Both the position numbers and the translations under genes were made by a program. 64,000 bases of DNA from contig VXIS01000021.1 in NCBI GenBank assembly GCA_008704415.1, forward strand, positions 216,953 to 280,952, given 5' to 3'. The notes under the pieces are model-generated. The model had not been told where the DNA came from, did no database searches, and worked only from the letters and a program-made list of their open reading frames with translations. This document shows positions 53,800 through 63,470 of this stretch, one piece after another (position 1 is the first letter of the stretch; the number at the start of each line of letters is the position of its first letter). The stretch comes from Sphaerosporella brunnea (Eukaryota; Ascomycota; Pezizomycetes; Pezizales; Pyronemataceae).

Positions 53800-54498
53800 G
53801 CACGCAAGTGAAAAGCGCAATCGTGTGGACCTACCGCGTTCGCTGTTCCTTGAACCTCGCCTCATCACATCCGAGAACACTGCCTTCGTCGGGTCGGTAG
53901 CCGGTGGTGACACCGTCATCTCTTCCAGGCTCAGATACTCAATCATAGATTGAGCCTTCGCCCTGGCTGAATCCGCAACAAACTGCGGGCCCTCGTCATC
54001 GCACATATCGGAATGCTCGAGAACGTCGGCCGGAGGCGAGGTGCTAGCTCCTCCGCGTCCGTGCCATCAAAGACAGAGGGATGGCACGCGCCAGCTCGTC
54101 GAGATCACCCGCAACCTTAGCCGGGGCGTCAGCGCTCACGTCGCGGAGTTGCTCGTCCTCGTCATCCTCTTCCGAAGAAGGGGAGACGCCACGCTCACGG
54201 TCGTCATCGTTGTCCCCGAGATCATGATGAACCTCGGCCGGAGCGTTGTCAGTCACATCCAGGCATTGTGGGATTTCCACCCACTCTGTCCACCAAGCCC
54301 CGGTTAGACGAGCAGTGAGGCCGTAGAAACACTTGACCGGAGGACGCTTCTCGAAGCGGCCGGTCGTCCAGCGAAGGTTGTCGTCGATCCTTGGCTGCTG
54401 GGTAAGTCCGTTCCTCATGGTTCGGGCAGCCTTGGTTGACTTCTTGGCAATGCCACCCGCTGAGAGCCACGTGACAGTGTAACGGAAGAAGCTGACAG
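53800..54498 (-). pseudogene. Decayed paralogue of the tandem-UIM gene
   Basis: Aligns along its length with 58450-59353. The start codon is lost (CTG at 54498-54496 against ATG), the N-terminal basic segment has an internal deletion that shifts the frame, and PRIDDNLRWTTGRFEKRPP and WTEWVEIPQCLDVTDNAPAE remain. Only one UIM-like helix is left (DELARAIPLSLM), followed by frameshifts. GPQFVADSARAKAQSMIEYL and SLEE survive, then a deletion removes the segment after SLEE. The promoter with TATATAG (about 54537) is also duplicated. Confidence 0.85.
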
Positions 54499-54599
54499 CT
54501 CAGTCGTCAGGAGTCATTGGTGAGCGTTCATTGTGTTATATAGAGGAACGGATTGTTAGAATGCGTTGTCATATGATGCCACTTTTTCCTGGCGGCCGG

Positions 54600-55735
54600 C
54601 CGGACTGTTGATCGCCCTGGCTCCCCCGGGTCAACAATAGCTGGAAGCTGTTACTCTCGATGGAATGAGCTCAAACTCACAAATATAGGACATCAAAGGT
54701 CGCTCTTTCACGCTGTGAATTTGGATTTATCCGCCCATAGATGGTTGTCGTGTGGGGTGGCCGTCCGCGAGTCCGGTAGCTCCCCAGGGTCAAAAATAGC
54801 TTCAAGCTGTTACTCTCCATGGAATGAGCTGAAGCTCGCAGATATTGGGCATTAGACGACGCTCTTTCACCCGCTGTCGTCAAAGTTATCCCCCCATAGA
54901 TGGTTGTCTTGTGGGGTAGCCGTCCAGGGGTCCGGTAGCTCCCCTGGGTCAACAATGGTTGCAAGCTGTTACTCTCAATGGAATGGGCTCAAACACACAG
55001 ATATAGGGCACCAAAGGATGCTCTTTCTCATTCTGTTTTTAGATTTATCCCTCCATAGATGGTGGTTGTGTGGGGTGGGCCCGCGGAGGTCCTATGGCTT
55101 GGCCGCTTCAAAAATAGCTCGAAGCTGTTACTCTCTAGGGAATGAGCTGAAACTCGCAAACATAGCGCATTACAGGATGCTCTTTCCCTCTCTGGTTTTA
55201 GATTTATACCCCCATCAATGGTGGTTGCGTGGGGTGCCTCCGCGGAGGTCCTGTGGCTTGTCCGGTTCGAAAATAGCTGGAAGCTGTTACTCTCAATGGA
55301 ATGAGCTCAAACTCACAGATATAGGACATCAAAACACTCTCTTTCACACGCAGTTGTCAGATTTATCCCCCCATAGATGGGTGTTTTGTGGGGTGGCCGT
55401 CCAGGAGTCCGATAGCTCCCCTGGGTCAACAATGGCTGGCAGCTGTTACTCTCAATGGAATCAGCTGAAAATCGCAAAGATAGGGTATTAGAGGACCGTC
55501 TTTCTCCCTCGGCTCTCAGATTAATCCCCCCGTAGATGGTGGTTGTGTCGGGTGGCCTCGCCGAGGTCCTATGGCTTGTCCAGTTCAACAATTGCTTCAA
55601 GCTGTTACTCTCAATGGAATAAGCTGAAAATCGCAAATATACGGTGTTCGATGGCGCTCTTTCTCCCTCTGTTCTCAGATTTATCACCCCATAGATGGTG
55701 GTAGTGTGCGGCGGCCTCACAGAGGTCTTATCGCA
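54600..55735. repeat. 159-bp satellite, seven units plus a partial
   Basis: The block TGTTACTCTC recurs at 54649, 54809, 54967, 55126, 55285, 55444 and 55603: steps of 160, 158, 159, 159, 159 and 159 bp. Units share GAATGAGCTSAAACTCRCA, GATTTATCCCCCCATAGATG and GTGGGGTGGCC. Two unit types alternate irregularly: GTCCGGTAGCTCCCCTGGG (units 1-3 and 6) and GGTCCTATGGCTTGTCC (units 4, 5, 7, partial 8). Because 159 is 53 codons, both strands show long repetitive frames (54904-55491 plus, 55828-55313 minus); these are most likely by-products. Confidence 0.95.
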
Positions 55736-55982
55736 TCCAGTGCCGAAAACCCCCACGCGTAGTCGAAGTGCTGCACACCCTCCAGCAATCCCAGCGCCGC
55801 AGTTACCAAGATAGTGCGGCGATGTCACCAGTCGGGCGAAGCTAATTCGGGCGGTACAGTGATCGTGGTTGTTGAAAAAGGATTGCGGGTGGTCACCGTG
55901 GGTCTAGATTTGCTGGTGTTGTTTCCGTTTTCCGTAGTTTGATAGCTGTCCTTTTCCGTTTTTTTTTGCCCACGCGGCACTG

Positions 55983-55990
55983 TATATAAA
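55983..55990 (+). promoter_or_regulatory. TATA box
   Basis: TATATAAA lies about 35 bp before the ATG at 56022, in GGCACTGTATATAAAGGCG. It is the best-looking TATA box in the window. Confidence 0.5.
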
Positions 55991-56021
55991 GGCGCGACGC
56001 TCGCCCAGCGGTGTCGGACGG

Positions 56022-56538
56022 ATGAAGCTTCATCTCCTCTCTCAATCAAGACCTCGTCGTTCAACAGTGGTGACCGCGCCGACGAGCGACTACGTCACCG
56101 TGCAACGGATTTTCCAGCAAATGCAACCTCTTCCTCACGCTGGTTGCGCTCGAAGATTTTCTTCACCATATTCATTGCATCAAAATCCGTGTGGTCATTT
56201 TGCGGTGAGTCAACTCGTATCCATGAGCCGCGCGCGATGGGGTCTGAGGCAGTGAGCTGGGACAGTGATGGTCAGCCCGTGGGGATTGCGTTGGCATTGT
56301 GGTATTTGAATTCGATCGCGGTGGCTGATGAGGAGCAGTGGCGCGTGTCTCCGAAGGGGGGGTCAAGGATGGACAGGTGCCGGAGAAGGCGTTGGAGAAG
56401 AGCGCTGGCGGCAAGAATGCGGCGAAGAAGCCCACTAAGCCACTCAAGCAGGCCACAGCAGTGGTCACCGAGGACATGCCGCTGGTCAGGCGCAGGCCGC
56501 GCCTGTTGGCGCACGAACGTGCACCAAGCTCGGCGTAG
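56022..56538 (+). pseudogene. Lys-rich hypothetical gene with a homopolymer frameshift
   Basis: ATG 56022 (MKLHLLSQSRPRRSTVVTAP, then SDYVTVQRIFQQMQ) runs to a GTGAGT at 56203 that could be a donor. Downstream coding-like frames are GIALALWYLNSIAVADEEQW (from about 56275) and, in the next phase, VKDGQVPEKALEKSAGGKN, AAKKPTKPLKQATAVVTED and a basic end with TAG at 56536-56538. They meet at a run of seven G (56356-56362); one more G would restore a single frame. So it is either a recent pseudogene or an assembly error. The acceptor for the first intron is uncertain. Family unknown. Confidence 0.45.
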
Positions 56539-56719
56539 TTTCCGAATCGTGTTGGTCGATTGATTGTGTTTGTTGACGACTTTCATTCTGATCTCCATCA
56601 TCTTCAGCCTTCTCATTTTCACCAACGTCCCTAATGTTATTCGCCGTCACGCGTTGCGAGAATTGCTCGCATTGATTAGTTGCCATTACTGGCCGGTGAT
56701 CGGTCATTGATTCACGGCC

Positions 56720-57345
56720 CGTCCCAGTCCCGTCCGATTGCCAAACCCAGTCTGATTGTGTGCACGTATATATTCGGCTCACAGCTGGTTTAATTGAGCT
56801 AACGCAGAGAGAGAAAAACAAAAAGAACGTGAAATTCCAGCCTTCATGATCTAAGAGGCATCGTAAACGCAGCGTCGCGAGTGCTGCGTATGGCGGTGCG
56901 GTAAACATCGGGCAGGATAGGCAACCGGATTGTCCGGAGACTTTCGTTCAAGTGATCAGCCCCGTCTCAGCCCCATCCGAGTGATCAACGCCGTCCCAGT
57001 CCGGTCCTTGCCGAACCCCAGCCCAACCCCATCCGAGTGCTGAACCCGTCCCCGCCCTGTCAGAGTGCTGAACTCTGTCTCAACGCCAAAACCCGTCCAC
57101 GTCCCGTCAGAGTACTCAACCCCGTGACAACCGCGCCCCGTCCGTGCTGAACTCTGTCTCCACTCTGAACCCCGTCGCCGGTCGACACAGTGCTAAACTC
57201 TGTCTAAACGCCAATCCCCGTCCACGTCCCGTCCGTGTTCTGAACTCTCCCTCCCTTCAGAGTGCTCAATTCCGTGCCAGCCCAGTCCCGGTGCTCAACT
57301 ATGTCTCCACGCCTAACCCCATCCCAGACATGTCAGCGTAGGGTA
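56720..57345 (+). repeat. Degenerate minisatellite
   Basis: Units such as CCCGTCCCAGTCCCGTCCG, GAGTGCTGAACTCTGTCTC and AACGCCAAAACCCGTCCACG repeat at 56720-56755 and 56955-57345. Same family as 31.1-32.0 kb and as the left part of segmental copy 1. Confidence 0.8.
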
Positions 57346-57349
57346 ATCA

Positions 57350-57510
57350 AGCCCCGTCCATCGACTATACGACTGCCTCACAGCGACAGGTCTTCGTGCA
57401 TGCCGATGCGCCTGAATCTTGACATTTCCCAGGTTGGCGAGCAGTCTCGCTCGTGCGATGGCGCCGCTAATGCCGCGCCAGACTTTCGACCTGCAGCTTG
57501 TCGGGCGGTC
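57350..57510 (+). repeat. Segmental duplication, copy 2 (left part)
   Basis: GTAGGGTAATCAAGCCCCGTCC, ATCGACTATACGACTGCCTC and CCCAGGTTGGCGAGCAGTCTCGC, in the same order and orientation as 52830-52940. Confidence 0.7.
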
Positions 57511-57514
57511 ACTG

Positions 57515-58405
57515 CCTCGGAACCCGCGCGCCATGGCGCAGCGGCTGAAAGGGTGCGGATGGTGCCAAACAGGAGCTTGTCCTGATTGCACGTTGGGAAT
57601 CGCTTGGTGAGGTGGGTTTTGCGGTTTGAAGAAATGGTTTTTTGCGGGCGCTCTGCCGTGAGCCATGGCGATGTGTTCCGGTAAGCGATAGACTATGGGT
57701 CAAGCTCGTCCTACTGCCTGGCCCCCACGACGGAACGATAACAGGCTTGGAACTACAGACAGGGAGAATGCACAGATGACAGACCACAACGGGGGCATGT
57801 TTCACGTCGAAATCAAAGAGACGGACCTCTGAATATCTTCAAGAGAGATGAAAGTTTCCAATGGCCGTTCTCGAAGCTGGGGCTACCGGTGTTGATGCCA
57901 ACAGCTGCCCACTCCATGACAGTCACGACTCACAAGTGTGCGCATCGTCTCAGCAGCAGCGCCAGCCGATCTTGACGCGGCCAATCTGTCGGCATGTGCC
58001 TTGGGCAGGTCAATTATGCCCCCAATGACCTTCGCAGAGCATTTTGGGCTGCAAAACGTTGTCCACCTAGCACCGCACATGGTGGTCAGGGCAACTATGA
58101 CGCCGCCACAGGTAATCCTCGCTGGTAATCGCAGCAGGACAACTCGGTGGTCGGATCCGGCGGTCTGGGTCTTCAGGCAGGAGTTTTGGCAGGGAGTGGG
58201 GTTGCAGTTGTCGTCGCAGTCAATGTGCGAGGATGGGGAACTCGTGCGGTTGCCGTAACAGGGCAGCGGCGGCGAGCTGCACGGACCTTTGGGGCCGACG
58301 TGGTGGTGGATGGACGAAAGGATTTGTCGCCGAGGGTGCGTACGTATATATCACAACGCGTAACATCACTACCACAATGAACAGGAAAAAACCAGCATTC
58401 GCATT
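57515..58405. other. No confident gene
   Basis: A plus frame without ATG at 57938-58258 (ALGRSIMPPMTFAEHFGLQN, PHMVVRATMTPPQVILAGN) looks partly protein-like but its minus-strand counterpart is also open. TATATATC at about 58347 is AT-rich. Confidence 0.3.
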
Positions 58406-58411
58406 CTCTAT

Positions 58412-59353
58412 CTACGTCCTGCCCCAACCATCCTCCGCCTCTCGCTCCTCCGCATTCGCACTTCCCCACACCTCCTCGAACTTCGCTTCATCAAACCCGA
58501 GATCATTGCCTTCATCGGGTTGGTAGTCGGTGGTGAACGGCCCGTTCAACGCGATCTCATCAAGAGAGCCGTCGTCTTCTTCGGACGCCCAGCCAGCCTC
58601 CTCCCTCTCCTGAGCCATGATCTCTTCCAGGCTCAGATACTCAACCATCGATTGAGCCTTCGCCTTGGCCAAATCGGCAACGAACTGGGGGTCCTCGTCA
58701 TCGTACATGTCGGAGTCCTCGAGAACCTCGGCAGAAGCCTTGGTGCTATCATCGAGGAGCTCCTCGTCCTCGCCATCCCCCATCAATGACAGAGCAATGG
58801 CTCGCGCCAGATCGTCGTCAGCCTCCTCGAGATCATTCGCAACCTCAGCCGGAGCCTCGGTGCTCTCATCGAGGGGTTGCTTGTCCTCGTCATCCTGCAT
58901 CAACGACAGAGCAATGGCACGCGCCAGCTCGTCACCCTCCTCGAGATCATGCGCAACCTCAGCCGGAGCCTCGGTGCTCTCATCGAGGAGCTGCTCGTCC
59001 TCGCCATCCTCGTCCGAAGAAGAGGTGGCGCTGCCCTCAAGGTCGTCATCGTCGTCCTCGAGATCATTCTGCACTTCGGCCGGAGCCTTGGCAGTCACAT
59101 CGAGGAATTGTGGGATTTCCACCCACTCTGTCGACCAAGGCACTGTCAAACGAGCAATGATGCCGGAGAAGCGCTTGCCCGGAGGCAGCTTCTCGAAGCG
59201 ACCGGTCGTCCAGCGAAGGTTGTCGTCGAACCTTGGCTGCTGGATCAGTCCGTACCTAATGGTACGGGCAGCCTTGGTCGACCTCTTGGCAATGCCACCC
59301 TTCGCCTTCAGACGCTGAGAGCGACGTGGGAGTGTAACGGAAGAAGGTGACAT
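58412..59353 (-). CDS. Acidic protein with tandem ubiquitin-interacting motifs
   Basis: Complete frame of 313 codons from ATG 59353, 38 bp downstream of TATATAA. The N-terminus is basic (RRSQRLKAKGGIAKRSTKAA), followed by a Trp-rich segment (DNLRWTTGRFEKLPPGK, WSTEWVEIPQFLDV). Then come repeated ~35-residue acidic units starting with APAEV. Two units contain DELARAIALSLM and DDLARAIALSLM, matching the UIM pattern (acidic, Leu-x2-Ala-Ile-x2-Ser), preceded and followed by Asp/Glu. A third helix (DLAKAKAQSMVEYLSLEE) is UIM-like but lacks the exact Ala/Ser spacing. UIM proteins bind ubiquitin in trafficking or proteasome pathways; the role here is inferred. Plus-strand Ser-rich frames are shadows. 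A decayed paralogue lies at 53.8-54.5 kb. Confidence 0.85.
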   Translation of the reverse strand: MSPSSVTLPRRSQRLKAKGGIAKRSTKAARTIRYGLIQQPRFDDNLRWTTGRFEKLPPGKRFSGIIARLTVPWSTEWVEIPQFLDVTAKAPAEVQNDLEDDDDDLEGSATSSSDEDGEDEQLLDESTEAPAEVAHDLEEGDELARAIALSLMQDDEDKQPLDESTEAPAEVANDLEEADDDLARAIALSLMGDGEDEELLDDSTKASAEVLEDSDMYDDEDPQFVADLAKAKAQSMVEYLSLEEIMAQEREEAGWASEEDDGSLDEIALNGPFTTDYQPDEGNDLGFDEAKFEEVWGSANAEEREAEDGWGRT

Positions 59354-59390
59354 CTCAGTTGTCTGGATGTTTGATTAGCCTTCATTGAAT

Positions 59391-59397
59391 TATATAG
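59391..59397 (-). promoter_or_regulatory. TATA box of the UIM gene
   Basis: TATATAA on the minus strand, 38 bp upstream of the ATG, conserved as TATATAA-like sequence at the decayed paralogue. Confidence 0.5.
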
Positions 59398-59439
59398 CGG
59401 AAGCGTTTGTCAAAATGTGTTATGATCTCATGCTTACAT

Positions 59440-60400
59440 TGGATTGGTGAATGATTTGTAGTTGAAGTTCGAAAAGATTGGTGGAAGATTGAGGTTGTCG
59501 GAACAGTGAAGAAGCGTGGAGACAGTCTCCTAAAGGTGCTTATATACTCGAGAAGTCGCGGCCAGAGCAGACTCAATGGGCGTCGCTCAGCTGCCATTGA
59601 GGTTGGTAGGCCAAGCATTCACTCGCACCAACATACGTGACAGGTGAGGCTGAATGGGAAACTGAACTCACAAATGCGCGTCCCCCAACAAAGCAGGTAG
59701 GCGACTGCAACGATTGGTCCATATAGCGGAACACAACCTTGCTGATATTCAATCGAGGCCACCAACTGCTTGGTCTGTTCGCTCTGGTGTGACTTATCGA
59801 TGCTTTGTCCCGTGTGTCAAGAGCACATCACCGCGTGGATCAACAGAACCTGGGCTTCTAAAAGAAATCGAGTGGTCCCTAATGCGTCTCCAAAAAGATC
59901 ACGTTTGCATCTGATATCCGCCGCGCTGCGAGGCAGTTACAGCTATGTTCTCGGGGTGTTAGTTGCCATCACCAATTCTTCCTGCTGTCCGCGGCGGCCA
60001 GGTGGGCTTCCGACACCGGGCATGGTTGAGCCATGGCGGGCATCATTCTCCCGTCATAGCCGGATATCACGATCTGTGTTAACAATACCGCGATCAAGGA
60101 TCGCATCACTCCAAAATGAAACCAACAAGCATCATTAAAACCAGTGCGAAGTGGCAACAAACTAGCCGGAGCGACCGACAGTGCTATCTGCTTCCTGATG
60201 TTAGCTCGCCAGGCATCCACGCTGCCGACTAGGATGTTGGGTGTTAACCGCATTGTGCGGTCTCCAACCGCCAGGCTACGGCTGGCCAGACGCGTGTCGA
60301 TGCCGCAAACCAAGAGGTGGCAGCGCCAGATGCGATCGAGCTCGACATGATCAACCGGCAATAACACCCGCAAGTTGGAAAAGAAGGGGTGGCTGCCTCA
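59440..60400. other. No confident gene
   Basis: Frames at 59770-60138 (plus) and 59969-60373 (minus) overlap and neither is convincing. No repeat until the hairpin core at 60405. Confidence 0.3.
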
Positions 60401-60404
60401 CATT

Positions 60405-60474
60405 CGGTCCGTGGGTTTTCCATTGGAACAACTGTTTGCGCGGAGAACAGGGCGTGTATCAGGACCCTGTTTAT
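60405..60474 (+). repeat. Hairpin-cassette core before minigene 1
   Basis: CGGTCCGTGGGTTTTCC, CTGTTTGCGCGGAGAACAGG, GCGTGTATCAGGACCCTG then TTTATTG. The CCGTG/CACGG arm carries a change (CGCGG) in this copy. It is followed by ACGGTTCGGCGGACGAAAAG, shared with the next copy. Confidence 0.85.
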
Positions 60475-60576
60475 TGTACGGTTCGGCGGACGAAAAGTGT
60501 GTACGCTCCTTGATCAAAACGATATCGATCTTGACAGTTGACCTTGAGACGCCGCCGCAGATCGTTCCACAAGAAA

Positions 60577-60787
60577 ATGGAGGGGTTGATGGCGAGCGAA
60601 GAGATTACCACCCACGAGTTGTTCAAGAAGCTCGTTGGGCTTGGGTACGTTCCGCGTCGTCTTGTTTGATGGAACCATCATTGCTGATGCAACTTGACGC
60701 TGTAGGGAGAAGTTGGGTGTCAAGACTACCGACATCAAGCTGTGCTCGCCGCGATGTTCCGAGTCCGAGAACAGTCTAGAGCTGTAA
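60577..60787 (+). CDS. Intron-containing 49-codon minigene, WFKK family
   Basis: Exons 60577-60644 and 60706-60787 flank a 61-nt intron (GTACGTTCC ... GCTGTAG). The product starts MEGLMASEEITTHELFKKLV and ends SPRCSESENSLEL with TAA at 60785-60787. The intron has the same length, phase (after GG of a Gly codon) and ends as that of the 4685 gene, and the LFKKLVGLGEKLGV junction matches its WFKKVLKLGDRLGF. The stop is followed five bases later by the next hairpin core. It may be a truncated, duplicated gene or a genuine micro-ORF; expression is unknown. The overlapping frame at 60375-60779 ignores the intron. Confidence 0.5.
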
Positions 60788-60791
60788 CAAT

Positions 60792-60868
60792 CGGTCCGTG
60801 GGTTTTCCTTCGCAGGAATAACTGTTTGCACGGGGAACAGGGCGGGTGTCAGGTCCCTGTTTATTTTA
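60792..60868 (+). repeat. Hairpin-cassette core directly after minigene 1
   Basis: CGGTCCGTGGGTTTTCC, CTGTTTGCACGGGGAACAGG, GCGGGTGTCAGGTCCCTG, TTTATTTTACG. It starts 4 bp after the minigene stop and is followed by the leader of minigene 2. Confidence 0.9.
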
Positions 60869-60966
60869 CGGTTCGGCGTACGAAAAGTGAGTACGCTCCT
60901 TGATCAAAACGATTTCGATCTTGACAGTTGACGTTGAGGCTCCGCCGCAGTTCGTTCCACAATAAA

Positions 60967-61140
60967 ATGGAGATTTTGACGCCGAGCAAAGAGATTACCA
61001 CGAACGAGTGGTTCAAGAAGCTTGTCGAACTTGGGTACGTTCCGAGGCATGTTGTTTGATAGAACCATCATCTCTGAGGCAAATTGATGCCGTAGGGAGA
61101 AGTGGGGTGTCGAGCGCCGAGCCGGAGAACAATTTAGCAC
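60967..61140 (+). pseudogene. Second minigene copy with a deletion in exon 2
   Basis: ATG 60967, exon 1 to 61034 (MEILTPSKEITTNEWFKKLV), 61-nt intron to 61095, then EKWGVERRAG. Compared with the first copy, about 32 bp are missing from exon 2. This shifts the frame so that the ancestral stop (CTGTAG, about 61140-61145) is no longer in frame. The following core is degenerate (GAATTCGGTCAGTGGG). Confidence 0.6.
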
Positions 61141-61159
61141 TGTAGAATTCGGTCAGTGG

Positions 61160-62100
61160 GTAGTGCTGTGCACGGGGCGACGGCTCGGGGAGCGGGCGGG
61201 CGGGGCGCGGCGGTAGTGTTGCCCATGAACGGAGTTACGTTCAGGTTATATTCAGTAACCTTGGTCAGTAGTCGTGACATCGTTCGTAACTTTTGTCTAA
61301 GCAAGTGGAGCAGCAGTGACAGCCCGCACTTTACTCTACCGCCACGCCCGACGCCCGCCACATGGCTCCGTGCCCGCGGCAACGCCCGACGCCTGCTGCA
61401 ATAGAGAAAATCACGTCCATTTATTCTCCCTATTTTTAAATACAAATTCCGGTTAACTACCGTAGAATTCCTTATATAACGCGCAGTCGCAAAGTGAAAG
61501 AAAACCACAGATTGTTTCCCGCGAGATTTGCCACCCTCCCGCTTCTATTTTAACAGAACCAAACATTTTCTTGCCCCCCCGTACCCCCGGCACTTTCAAC
61601 CAGCGGGGCTTGTACGAACATCTCAAAGCGCTAGTCCATTCAATAAGGTGCTGGCAACTATTCCGCCTGCGAGCAGATACCCAAATGCAAAACAAGCACC
61701 GGTACGGACAAGTAAACCAAGCAGAGCAAGTAATCCTCCACTCCATTCCCATCCTCATCCTTCTTCCGCCACTCCGTCCTCATGCTCCTTCTCCTGTGTT
61801 TGCCCGGGTGCGGCAGCAAAGCTGCTGACAGCTCCTCCCAGTCTCCGAGGAGCTACTGAGAAATGGAGCGGGTGGGGGCGAGCGAGACGAGAAAACTGTG
61901 TGTGGTGAGGGACAGAAGGGGGCGGCGCTGGCCAGACCCTTATGACCCTCCGCCGGCGGGGAGAGCGGAGCGCGGGGTAACTCGCCGGCCGGCAGCCACC
62001 CCTGGTGTGTCGTCTCTGTTGCTAGCCCACGGCTCACCGTGACATGTTTTTCACCGTTGGGTCCAGGTAGATGAGAGGCTGACGGAAATATATGTTTTTC
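61160..62100. other. No confident gene
   Basis: Very GC-rich to about 61220, then mixed. Frames at 61453-61908 and 61780-62109 overlap on both strands without support. Confidence 0.3.
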
Positions 62101-62105
62101 ACAAT

Positions 62106-62459
62106 TCACTTGGCAACTTTGGACGACAGAATAAACAAAGGAAGAAGGCGGCGGACAATTCGTTTGCTTAAAATAATATTACTTGGTCTAGTTTGAAAGC
62201 GCTCTTCTCGATCGTCCTCTGGCTCCTCATCATTCGGGCAGCGTCGCTTCAGACTAACAATGACAGGTTGACCGAGAGAAGCAAAACAGACTTCTTCTTG
62301 CTCATAGGAACGCGGAAGCTCCGGGTGCACAAGCTTCGTATGATTATACATACATGAATTTGTCATTCTTGTCTGCTTGATCCGCCAAAAACCCGGGAGA
62401 TTGGGCTTAGATAGGCGTATTGAAACAACGCGTGCAGTATAGCTCATGGACCTCCGCAT
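62106..62459 (-). CDS. Possible small basic protein, 117 codons
   Basis: Minus frame from ATG 62459 (MRRSMSYTARVVSIRLSKPN) through an acidic patch (RRCPNDEEPEDDREERF) to a basic, hydrophobic end (NIILSKRIVRRLLPLFILSS). Complete and of plausible composition; no promoter, intron or family evidence. Confidence 0.3.
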   Translation of the reverse strand: MRRSMSYTARVVSIRLSKPNLPGFWRIKQTRMTNSCMYNHTKLVHPELPRSYEQEEVCFASLGQPVIVSLKRRCPNDEEPEDDREERFQTRPSNIILSKRIVRRLLPLFILSSKVAK

Positions 62460-62469
62460 CGCTTGTTTC

Positions 62470-63150
62470 CACCCTCAACTAGATCTTGCGCAGGTATAGA
62501 TAACCCTCAAATTGAACCTTGCCCTGTTCAACGCGGCGGCGGGTGGGCAAGTTGGGTTCTGGAGTAAAAAGCCTTTATTGTGGAAGCTGGAAGGTCAAAA
62601 ATATCCCCAGCGCTTAGGTGGCAGCGCCCAAACACACCATAATACCCAGCCAAACTCTGCACACAAATCTCTTTGGACAAGTAATCCAGGATAGGCGCCT
62701 AAGGGTTGCAGCAGATGGCTCGCCGGTACCCTCGGCAGTATCCTCGGCGATGCCCTCGGCGTTAAGCTCGGCCACGGCGGGCGGGGCTGGAGGAAGAGGG
62801 CTCAGCGGCGGCAGATGAGTCCATCGAGGATATGGCCTTGGGGACCGCCACCAAGTTCTGAAGATACCTGAGAAGCTGACATGGATAGGACGAAAGCGGA
62901 CTGAGCTTGGACAACTGGCAGGTCTTGGGCGGTCTTTTATTCTCCAAAAGACACGAACTTCCCACTGTGCGCTGAGGCTGCGGCTCGCAGGCTCACACCA
63001 TGGTTTGTTTTTGCCCGCGCGCTCACTTTCCATGGTGGGGAACTCTATTCAGACTTATGAACGGGAGTCACGAACAAAGTTATGACTTAGGCCACGCATT
63101 TTGGTCAGACGTCAGTGTACAAAGTCAAGCGTTGCTAACCAGTCACAGGT
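62470..63150. other. Weak candidate frame only
   Basis: 62614-63033 (minus, 139 codons) starts in CACCATGG (MESERAGKNKPW...) but becomes Pro/Arg/Ser-rich in a GC-rich stretch and may be compositional. Confidence 0.25.
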
Positions 63151-63159
63151 CATGGGGAA

Positions 63160-63455
63160 CACTAGGGTGATCGGGGTTGGGCGGGGTGTGCCGGGGTGCG
63201 ACGGGCAATCTCGGGGCGGCGGCGAGGTGAGACTAATGTATGTGGGGCAAGGAGGGCCGGTACAGTTCTGCGTCCAATTGGCGCACAAGATGTTCGTCTG
63301 ACAGTGGAGTTCAAGAACACGGCGTCTCCGGTAGACACCCGGCATTACGTAATATAGGGGTGGCCGGGTTGTCGACGGGATGGCCGGGGCGGGGCGGGGT
63401 CCGTTGAGGCGATCGCCGCCCCGTCGCGCCCCGTGCCCCGCCGGGGTGCCCCGAC
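63160..63455 (-). repeat. Dispersed inverted repeat, minus copy, with conserved Cys-rich frame
   Basis: Reverse complement of the 28480-28800 element. The frame reads LELHCQTNILCANWTQNC, TGPPCPTYISLTSPPPRD; the four cysteines and most of the block are kept although about ten bases differ, several at third codon positions. Confidence 0.75.
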
Positions 63456-63470
63456 CAGTGCACAGTACTA

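Noticed and set aside
54904..55491. 195-codon repetitive protein on the plus strand (and 171 codons on the minus strand)
   Set aside because: Both come from the 159-bp satellite whose period is divisible by three; openness on both strands and stops in some units argue against coding.
58665..59350. Ser-rich 217-codon and 157-codon plus-strand frames
   Set aside because: Antisense shadows of the acidic UIM gene.
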